Shown: positions 39,190 to 46,593 of the stretch, one piece after another
How positions within the stretch are numbered: position 1 is the stretch's first letter
Layout of the letters: each line of letters opens with the position of its first letter
Source: Chloroflexota bacterium
Lineage (GTDB): Archaea; Iainarchaeota; Iainarchaeia; Iainarchaeales; GCA-2688035
Direction of reading: 5' to 3'
Assembly (NCBI GenBank): GCA_017610335.1
Contig: JAFCCG010000002.1
Coordinates: 1-46,593, forward strand
DNA length: 46,593 bases
The notes under the pieces: model-generated
The model's database searches: none
Told to the model about the DNA's origin: nothing
Seen by the model: the letters and a program-made list of their open reading frames with translations, nothing else
Made by a program: the position numbers and the translations under genes

Positions 39190-39807
39190 ATGGCTGCAAA
39201 GAAAAAAACCCAATCGCCTCTTAGAAGAAGAATTAGACGCCGCATAAGAAAGCACATCAGACCAAAGCAAACAGGCCTGAAGCAGGTCTTCAAAGACGGC
39301 TTAATCTCCCACAGTCAGGTTCGCGTAGGCAAACCCGGACCAAAAAGCAACACCTTCCCAAAAGGAAAGCCAAAAGCGATTGTTGTCACAAAATTTAGGA
39401 CAATGAAGGACAAAGCGCACGAAGACTTCGGGAATAGGGGGAGAAAGGACGAGCACTATAAGACTTGGTTTGGAAAAATTGTAAGAAAACTTTATCACAT
39501 TGACGAGCTTCCGCAAATCATTAGCATCCTCAAAGGAGATCTCAGATTTACAGGAATAAGACCACTGCCAAAAAAGGAATACAGAATGCTTTCACCAGAA
39601 CTGAAAAAAATTTATGACGAAGTTGGACCAGGCCTTTTTGGATTAGTCTATGCCTGCAAAAGCAAAAATCCTACAATAAAAGAATTTACCCAAGTTGCAA
39701 ATGAATTCTACAAAATGTGGAAAAAAAATAGGGCAAAAGCATACCTTGTTTTTGGGAAAAGAAGCCTTATGGGATCCAAAGGCAGGGAACTTACAATAGT
39801 GGAATAG
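39190..39807 (+). CDS. Sugar-phosphate transferase catalytic domain (Bac_transf/WcaJ-C-like) lacking the N-terminal membrane helix
   Basis: KFRTMKDKAHED ... HIDELPQIISILKGDLRFTGIRPLPKKEY ... GPGLFGLV; basic N-terminus instead of the usual hydrophobic segment. Confidence 0.82.
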   Translation: MAAKKKTQSPLRRRIRRRIRKHIRPKQTGLKQVFKDGLISHSQVRVGKPGPKSNTFPKGKPKAIVVTKFRTMKDKAHEDFGNRGRKDEHYKTWFGKIVRKLYHIDELPQIISILKGDLRFTGIRPLPKKEYRMLSPELKKIYDEVGPGLFGLVYACKSKNPTIKEFTQVANEFYKMWKKNRAKAYLVFGKRSLMGSKGRELTIVE

Positions 39808-39932
39808 AAAAATAAATAGCTTTCAGATTATCCACTAAAAAGGCAGCCCCCCTAAAATCACAATTATACATTGCACAAGCCTTTAAATTCTTTTTTACAC
39901 AGAAAATTGTTTGTTAATTGGAGAATTTTTAA

Positions 39933-40484
39933 ATGGACTTGAGCAAAAAAATTCGGACAATTCCAAACTTTCCAAAAAAAGGCATTTTGTTCTACGACGT
40001 AATGAGCCTTTTCCAAGACGCCTCGGCCTTTCGGCAGGCGGTTGACGACCTGGTTGAATACTTTATGAAAAAAGACATGCACTTTGACAAAGTAGTAAGC
40101 ATGGAATCACGCGGATTCATCCTTGGCTCTGTTCTGGCATACGAATTCCACGCAGGATTTGTCCCGCTGCGAAAGCCTGGAAAGCTGCCATACAAAACAA
40201 TAAGTCAGGAATTTGAAAAAGAATACGGCAAGGACTCATTTGAAATACACGAGGACGCAATAGAAAAAGGGGAAAGCGTTTTGATTGTGGACGATTTGCT
40301 TGCCACATCGGGAACAATGAAGGCATCAATCGACCTTGTTGAAGCCCTTGGCGGAAAGATAAATGGAATCGCCTGCCTTATTGAACTAACATTCCTAAAA
40401 GGAAGAGAAAAAATAAAAGGATACGACCTGTACACCCTACTCAAATTTGACAGCGAAAAGGTTGAAGAGGGACAGCATGCCTGA
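39933..40484 (+). CDS. apt: Adenine phosphoribosyltransferase
   Basis: VVSMESRGFILGSVLAYEF, GFVPLRKPGKLPYKT, VLIVDDLLATSGTM motifs. Confidence 0.95.
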   Translation: MDLSKKIRTIPNFPKKGILFYDVMSLFQDASAFRQAVDDLVEYFMKKDMHFDKVVSMESRGFILGSVLAYEFHAGFVPLRKPGKLPYKTISQEFEKEYGKDSFEIHEDAIEKGESVLIVDDLLATSGTMKASIDLVEALGGKINGIACLIELTFLKGREKIKGYDLYTLLKFDSEKVEEGQHA

Positions 40485-40920
40485 AAAAATTTCAAAAGGA
40501 AAGCTTGTGATAAGGGCGGCAAAGAAAAGCGAATTGGAAAGGTTCGAAATCAATCTTAGAAAAGACTTAGTGTAGCCTAAGCTTTTTGTCGCAGTTTATG
40601 ATGGCGAAATCGTGGGAGCAACTTTTGTCGGAAAGAGTCCAAAAAAGAACAATGGCATTATTCAAAATATCGAAATATTTGTTAAAGGGCTTAGAGATAA
40701 AGGAATTGGCCACAAGCTTTTGGGAAAAGCCCACTCCTATCTCCACAAAAAAGGTATAAAAGCCAGCACAACAACGGCAATAAGAGGAACAAGCGGATTC
40801 TACAAAAGCGCAGGTTATAGAGAACTAGAAAAAATCGGGCCTGTTGGCGACCACTTCTTCAGCAAAATGGTAAGGGTTCCAAAAAGGAAACAAAGAATCA
40901 TTAGGAGAAGAAGAAAATGA
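40477..40920 (+). pseudogene. GNAT-family acetyltransferase with one in-frame TAG
   Basis: MPEKISKGKLVIRAAKKSELERFEINLRKDLV*PKLFVAVYDGEIVGATFVG...LRDKGIGHKLLGKAHSYLHKKG...SGFYKSAGYRELEKIG; TAG at 40573-40575. Confidence 0.8.
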
Positions 40921-41020
40921 TTGGAATAATCGAAGGCAAAAGCCCTGGCAAACAGGAAATATTAAAAGAAATGAAAGATTTAAATATAACTTGCGATATA
41001 ATTTTATTATAGGTGATATT

Positions 41021-41215
41021 ATGGAAGTTTTGGTCAGGACAAGAAAAATTGGCGGTTCGATTGTTACAACCATTCCAAAGCCGGTTGTGGAAAAAGAAGG
41101 CATAAAGGGAAACGAATTTGTAAAGCTTGACATAAAAAAAGTCAAAAAAAGCTTTTTTGGAAAGCTCAAAGGAATTGGGCCCTTTACCGAAAAAGACGAA
41201 CTCAATATAAAATAG
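41021..41215 (+). CDS. AbrB/SpoVT-like antitoxin
   Basis: VRTRKIGGSIVTTIPKPVVEKEGIKGNEFVKLDIKK; GGTGAT upstream of the ATG. Confidence 0.85.
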   Translation: MEVLVRTRKIGGSIVTTIPKPVVEKEGIKGNEFVKLDIKKVKKSFFGKLKGIGPFTEKDELNIK

Positions 41216-41227
41216 GGAGATTAAGGC

Positions 41228-41617
41228 ATGAATGTAATAGTTGACAGCTATGCTTGGATAGAATACTTTGAAGGAAGCAAAAAAGGGCTTTTGGCAAAAG
41301 AAATAATAGAAAATGAAAATAATAGCATATTTTGTTCAGCATTAACAGTTTCAGAAATTGTAAGCAAAAGCGAGAGACTTGGAAAAGACAGCAGCCAATA
41401 TATTGAAGCAATGCAATCACTATCTCGAATTTTGAAAATAGACGAAAAGACAGCAATAGAAGCAGGAAAAAAACACGCAGCCATCAGAAAAAAAGTGAAA
41501 AACTTTGGGCTGGCAGATGCCTTTATCATAGTGCAAGGGGAAAAAGAAAAAGCAAAAATTTTAAGCGGAGACAAACACTTTAAAGAAATGAAAAATGCAA
41601 TCTTTATAGGCGATTGA
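41228..41617 (+). CDS. PIN-domain toxin (VapC-like)
   Basis: [36 protein letters not shown] conserved acidic positions. Confidence 0.9.
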   Translation: MNVIVDSYAWIEYFEGSKKGLLAKEIIENENNSIFCSALTVSEIVSKSERLGKDSSQYIEAMQSLSRILKIDEKTAIEAGKKHAAIRKKVKNFGLADAFIIVQGEKEKAKILSGDKHFKEMKNAIFIGD

Positions 41618-41618
41618 A

Positions 41619-42407
41619 ATGATTGGAATAATCGGCGGCTCAGGCCTTGACGACCCAAAGCTTTTGAAAGAAGCAAACGAAAAGAAAGTTGAAACACCCT
41701 ATGGCAAGCCAAGCTCGCCTATTGCAATTGGAAAAATTGGCAATGTTGGGGTTGCAGTCCTTGCAAGGCATGGGAAAAAGCACGGGATAATGCCCTCAAA
41801 TGTTAATTTCAGGGCAAACATCTGGGCATTAAAGGAATTGGGGGTAAAGCACCTGCTTGCCACAACTGCCTGCGGCTCATTGCGCGAAGAAATCATGCCT
41901 GGGCAAATTGTTTTTCCCGACCAGTTCATTGACTGGACAAGCAAAAGGGCAAGCACTTTCTTTGACAAGAAAGAAGTATGCCATATTCCAATGGCAGACC
42001 CATTCTGCCCAAAAATAAGGGAAACACTTATCGAAACAGCAAAAGAACTCAAAATAGGCCACCACGAAAAAGGAACGGTTATTACAATAGAGGGGCCGCG
42101 CTTTAGCACAAGGGCAGAATCAAAAATGTTCAGGAGAATCGGCGGGGACATAATCAACATGAGCACAGTCCCCGAAGTTGTCCTTGCACGCGAAGCCGGA
42201 ATGTGCTATCAAAGCATTGCAATGGCAACAGACTACGACTGCTGGCGTGAAGAAGACAGTGTTGATATTGCAACAGTCATGAAAGTATTTGCAAAAAACG
42301 TTGAAAACGTGAAAAGCCTTTTGCTTGCATCAATTCCAAAAATCTCTTTTTCAGAATGCGAATGCCAAAAGCACATTAACAACGCGATAATAAAGCACGA
42401 AGACTGA
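41619..42407 (+). CDS. S-methyl-5'-thioadenosine phosphorylase-family protein
   Basis: [50 protein letters not shown]. Confidence 0.93.
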   Translation: MIGIIGGSGLDDPKLLKEANEKKVETPYGKPSSPIAIGKIGNVGVAVLARHGKKHGIMPSNVNFRANIWALKELGVKHLLATTACGSLREEIMPGQIVFPDQFIDWTSKRASTFFDKKEVCHIPMADPFCPKIRETLIETAKELKIGHHEKGTVITIEGPRFSTRAESKMFRRIGGDIINMSTVPEVVLAREAGMCYQSIAMATDYDCWREEDSVDIATVMKVFAKNVENVKSLLLASIPKISFSECECQKHINNAIIKHED

Positions 42408-42408
42408 A

Positions 42409-42455
42409 GCAAAACCGTTCAAAAAAACAGGTTCAAAAGGCAAAGCCGTTCAAAA
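42409..42455. repeat. 16-bp imperfect direct repeat flanking the stop codon of 42433-42966
   Basis: gcaaa(a/g)ccgttcaaaa at 42409-42424 and 42440-42455, partial middle copy acaggttcaaaa. Confidence 0.75.
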
Positions 42456-42966
42456 GCCCAAGCGTTACAGCAGTTACCATTGCAGCCGCTATCAGCACCC
42501 CGACCACGCAGGCAATTGCAAAATCCCGAAAACACACCCCAAGCAGGTAAGCAGCCAAAGCCCCTGTCCAGACACCTGAACCAGGCAAAGGAATGCCAAT
42601 AAAGATTGCAAGCCCTACTGCCCCGTATTTTTCAACAAAGGGCTTTGCTTTTCTCTGTGTTCTTTCCACAATTCTATTATATAATACTTTAATATATTGG
42701 ATTCTGGTAAAAAGCCTTACAAGAAAATCCAAAGCAAAATACAGAAAAAGACCCAAAAGAATGTTTGTTATTACCACAATTGGCAAAACCTCAAACACAG
42801 ACATACCAAACCCGTTTATTGTTCCAATCAAAGGCAGGTCAATTGGCTTATTCCAAAGCCCGAGTGGAATACTCCACCTTAATTCAAAAACAGGAGCAAG
42901 AGTAAACAACACAAGATAAAAAATATTATATAAGCTCATAATTACACCAAAAGGGAAACTTAACAC
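42433..42966 (-). CDS. Small multidrug export-like membrane protein (COG2426 type)
   Basis: ELRWSIPLGLW and PLPGSGVWTGALAAYLLG motifs. Confidence 0.82.
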   Translation of the reverse strand: MLSFPFGVIMSLYNIFYLVLFTLAPVFELRWSIPLGLWNKPIDLPLIGTINGFGMSVFEVLPIVVITNILLGLFLYFALDFLVRLFTRIQYIKVLYNRIVERTQRKAKPFVEKYGAVGLAIFIGIPLPGSGVWTGALAAYLLGVCFRDFAIACVVGVLIAAAMVTAVTLGLLNGFAF

Positions 42967-43142
42967 AGAAAGTTGGTTGTTTTATTTTCTGTTTGGAAAT
43001 ATTTAAATAAAGCTTCAGCAGAATTTTAAAGCTATTGGTAAAACAAGAAAAAAAGTAGTAAGGTAAAAAGATTATTTTGTGAGCGGAAAAATCAAGCTGT
43101 TTTAAGAGTTAATGTAGGGCAAAAAACTATTTTCAGCGGAAA

Positions 43143-43168
43143 TTCTGGTGAAGCACTTTTCACCGGAA
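43143..43168. other. Imperfect hairpin upstream of TnpB (candidate left-end structure)
   Basis: ttctggtgaa-gcactt-ttcaccggaa: 10-bp stem with one G-T pairing. Confidence 0.6.
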
Positions 43169-43219
43169 ACCTGTTCTCTTTCAGTTTATTTAAGAAGGGA
43201 AAATGAATAAATACTTATC

Positions 43220-44467
43220 ATGCAAGCTGTAAAAACTGTTAAGCTGAAGCTATTTAAGCCAACTAGGGTAAAGCGACAGTTGTTGTTTCTTTTGCAAGAG
43301 AATCAGCAACTGTTGAATAATTATATTGGTTTGATTGAGAAGCATAGTACAACCAACAAGTCGTTGTTGCACAGTCTTAGTTACAGTAGACTTCGTTCAG
43401 ACTATAAATTACCTTCTGCGATTGTGCAGAGTGCAAGGGATAAGGCAGTAGAGGCCTATAAGAGCTATAAAGCAAAGAAACGTAGAGGCGAAAAGTCTAG
43501 TAAACCTTGTTTTTCTGATCGTGTCCCTGTGCGACTTGATAAGAGAACATTTTCAGTGATTGAAACAGACAACAGGTTTAGGTATTTTGCTTCAATAGCA
43601 ACTGTTGAAGGCAGAGTTTTTGTTCCATTGCTTGGCCAACGTTACCAGTACAAGTATTTAGCAAGGTTGTTTAAAGGCGAGTTACAGCAAGGAACAGCAG
43701 AACTGCTACTAAAAGGAAACGAGTTTTACATCTATCTTGCAGTGAAAAAAGAGTTAAGCGTTCCTCGGCCTGATGCTAGCTTTACTCCTATTGGTATCGA
43801 CCTTGGCTTGAATAATCTCTTAACTTCTGTGATTTTGAGAGACAAGCCTTCTGGAGCAAAGTTTTTCAGTGGAAAGCCTGCATTAAAGATGAGAAAGCAT
43901 TTTTCCACATTCAGGACAAGCCTTGGGAAAGCTAAACTATTATGGCGAATCAAGAAAAGCAAGGAAAAAGAGTCAAGGTGCATGCGGGACATAAACCACA
44001 AGGCAAGCACAGCAATAATAAAACAAGCACTAACAGTCGAAAACCCAGTGATTATTTTAGAGAGACTGCGAGGAATAAGGCGAAAAGCAAAGTCTGGCAA
44101 AAAGCTTAATAGGATGCTGCACAGTTGGGCTTTTGCACAACTACAAAGTTTCATCGAATACAAAGCCAACTGGAATGGCATCCCAGTTGTGTATGTAAAC
44201 CCTGAGTTCACTTCGCAGCGTTGCAGTGTGTGTGGTTACACCGATAAAGCAAATAGGAAAGGAAATTCTTTTGTTTGCAGCAAATGTGGCTATCAACTGA
44301 ATGCAGACCTAAATGCAGCAATCAATATAGCAAAACAACATAAGAACTTTGCATTTGGCTATATGCTAGATGCACTGGGCGATGTGGCAACGCCCTTAAC
44401 CCCTGCAGTGAACAAAAAGGAACATAAAATGGTTTCAGTAGTCGACAGGGGAAGCCCATGCTTTTAG
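43220..44467 (+). mobile_element. tnpB: TnpB (IS200/IS605-family OrfB, RNA-guided nuclease family), no TnpA nearby
   Basis: RuvC-like GIDLGLNNL, ILERLRGIRR, NADLNAAINIA; zinc finger CSVCGYTDKANRKGNSFVCSKCGY. Confidence 0.95.
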
Positions 44468-44659
44468 GCCTGGGAAGATGTTACGTAGACTCATAAAAAT
44501 CACATTAAAGCGCGCGATATACCCTCAAAATGCAAAAAAGTTTTTAAATAGAATGACTCCAAAGTAGTACGAGCAAAAAGCTCAGATGCCAACATTAACA
44601 GACCATAAACAAATATACATAACAAATTCCTTCTGGTGAAGGAACGTGGGGGATTGGGA

Positions 44660-46593
44660 GTGATAAAAAAATTTGCCTTTCTGTTACTAACATTTCTAAT
44701 TTTAAGCGGGATTCCGGGGGAACCTACACTAGTTATAGGAATACTAACATAGATTTGAATGGCTCTGCCACAGACATCTACGGCGACATCACGAGCATCT
44801 ATTGGGAATATCCTACAGCAGACTGTATAATAACGGAATTCGAGGACATTAGTGACCCGCACAATGCCAAGAACAACGCAATAATCAGTTGCACCAGCAT
44901 AGGCGTTAAAGACCTCAATTTGATTGCCGACAACAACTATGGAGAGCAAACAATAGAGAGTACTAGCCTTACTATTTCAAACCAAGACCCAATAGCCAAT
45001 TTAGAAGAAGATGTTGTAACAGGAAACCCTACACTTACAGTTACTTTTACTGGATTTTGTTCTGACCTAGACGGAAATGGAACAATTAACACCTGTTTTT
45101 TGGATTACGGTGACGGAGAAGGAAAAGCAATATCGGGGCCACCTTATTATTTTACAGAAACACACAATTACGATACTGAAGGAACGTATTATGCAAAACT
45201 AATGGCAAATGACGACCAAGATATTAACGGTTCAGATATTGATGGAATTACTGTAACCCAACCATCCGCGCCGACGATAAACAATAAGAACCCAACTTCA
45301 AATATAAACAACGTACTGCCAACCATAAGTTTTGACGTGAACGATTCTGGTTCAGGGGCGAACATTGCTAGCCTTGCGCTTTTTGTTGACAATGAAACGG
45401 TAGCACCAACGACCACAGCATTTGGAAGCAGTTATCATGTTTCTTGGATATTTGGCTCAGCCATTTCAAATGATCACATAGTTTATGTTGGATTAAGTGT
45501 TGAAGATTCTCTTGGAAACAGCACAGGAGACGTAAACTGGAACTTTACAATCGACACAGAAGCACCAACGTTTGATGACATAGACGTTGCCGATTATACT
45601 AACGACAGCACGCCAACTATTTCATTAGAAGACGTTTCAGGCTCTCCAACAGAAATGGCTTTAAGCTGCGATAATTCAAACTGGAAAGGCTGGCAGGCAT
45701 ATTCTGCAAGCGTAACAGATTTTAGCATAACAAGCTCTTCATACGGCTGCCTTGACGGAAGCGAAGGAAATGTTGAAATTTACTTAAAGCTGCGTGATGA
45801 AGCAGAAAATGAATCAGACCCTGAAAATGATTCAAGCACCTATGACAATAGCAATCCTGATTCCCCGACACTTAACGTTGCAACTGCTGGAAATGAAGAT
45901 GTTTACTTAGACTGGCCCACTGTTTCAGACAACGGCCCAAGCGGCATTAAGGAATATGTTATTTATAGAAACAACTCGCAAATAGGCACTACAACCGACA
46001 CAGAGTATAATGCCGAAGGGCTCAGCAATGGAACTGAGTATGACTTTAAGATAAGAGCAAGAGACAACGCAAACAACATTTCCGGATATAGCAATGAAAA
46101 GAGTGCAACACCAACAAGCGGTGGAACAAGCAGCGACACAGTCGACACAAGTCCGCCTTACTTGAATTGGGAACTTCCAAACAGAGATAGCACTATAAGC
46201 GGAATTGTTACACTAAAAGTTTGGGTTTATGATGACGAAAGCACCCTTCACCCAGTCAGGTTTTATGTTGACAATGAAACCATAAACATTGGAAGCGACG
46301 GAAGCCCTTCAGGAGAAAGATATAGCATTGAATGGAACAGCGAAACAGTTGTTGACGGCACTCACACCTTAAAGGCTTTGGCAAAGAACAGGAGCGGTGA
46401 CGAAGACCATGACACAACAATCAAAACAATCACTATCACAACAAACAATGGCATTACAGAGATTGACGGAACAATAACCGATTCCATCGATGAAAACAAC
46501 GATGAAGATAAAATTGCCGCAGAAAACGCCCTTGATGTCGCTTCCGCTGTAAAGGAAACTGTTGATTCTTTACTTGCAGAGCTTGATGTTTTG
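44660..46593 (+). CDS. Large secreted/surface protein with PKD and FN3/Ig-like domains; appears frameshifted after the signal peptide and runs off the window
   Basis: Frame 2 GTG at 44660: MIKKFAFLLLTFLILSGIPG...; frame 1 open from 44623 to 46593: ...GGTYTSYRNTNIDLNGSATDIYGD...FLDYGDGEGK (PKD)...YVIYRNNSQIGTTTDTEYNAEGLSNGTEYDFKIRARDNANNISGYS (FN3). Absent from the ORF track because it has no stop in the window. Confidence 0.85.

Noticed and set aside
40573-40575. TAG as pyrrolysine or other recoding
   Set aside because: TAG is used as a normal stop by neighbouring genes and no Pyl machinery is visible; kept only as a broken-gene observation.

Overview
The window is AT-rich and looks archaeal (TATA-like promoters, split transketolase, AbrB/PIN toxin-antitoxin pair, MTA phosphorylase, IS1341-type TnpB); this is inference, since no rRNA or tRNA was seen. 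About 38 kb (1-39.8 kb) is a surface-glycan locus. It holds nucleotide-sugar enzymes (CapD-like dehydratase, three UDP-sugar dehydrogenases, several extended SDRs, four nucleotidyltransferases), GT2/GT4 and membrane glycosyltransferases, two Wzx-like flippases, an AglD/LPG-synthase-like membrane protein, three B12-type radical SAM proteins plus one other radical SAM protein, a split transketolase and a truncated sugar-phosphate transferase. Downstream lie a purine/MTA salvage operon (APRT, broken GNAT, MTAP) interrupted by an AbrB-PIN module, a lone TnpB, and the start of a large PKD/FN3 surface protein that runs off the window and appears frameshifted just after its signal peptide. The most interesting signal is genome remodelling: (i) a collapsed nonulosonic-acid cassette with NeuA, NeuB, DegT and CapD fragments packed in 0.9 kb; (ii) a segmental duplication whose two copies have lost complementary genes, leaving a 29-codon start-plus-end stub of a radical SAM gene and a 171-bp 3' stub of a GT2; (iii) short tandem repeats overlapping the stop codons of at least five genes. 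All family assignments come from motif recognition by eye; no database search was run.
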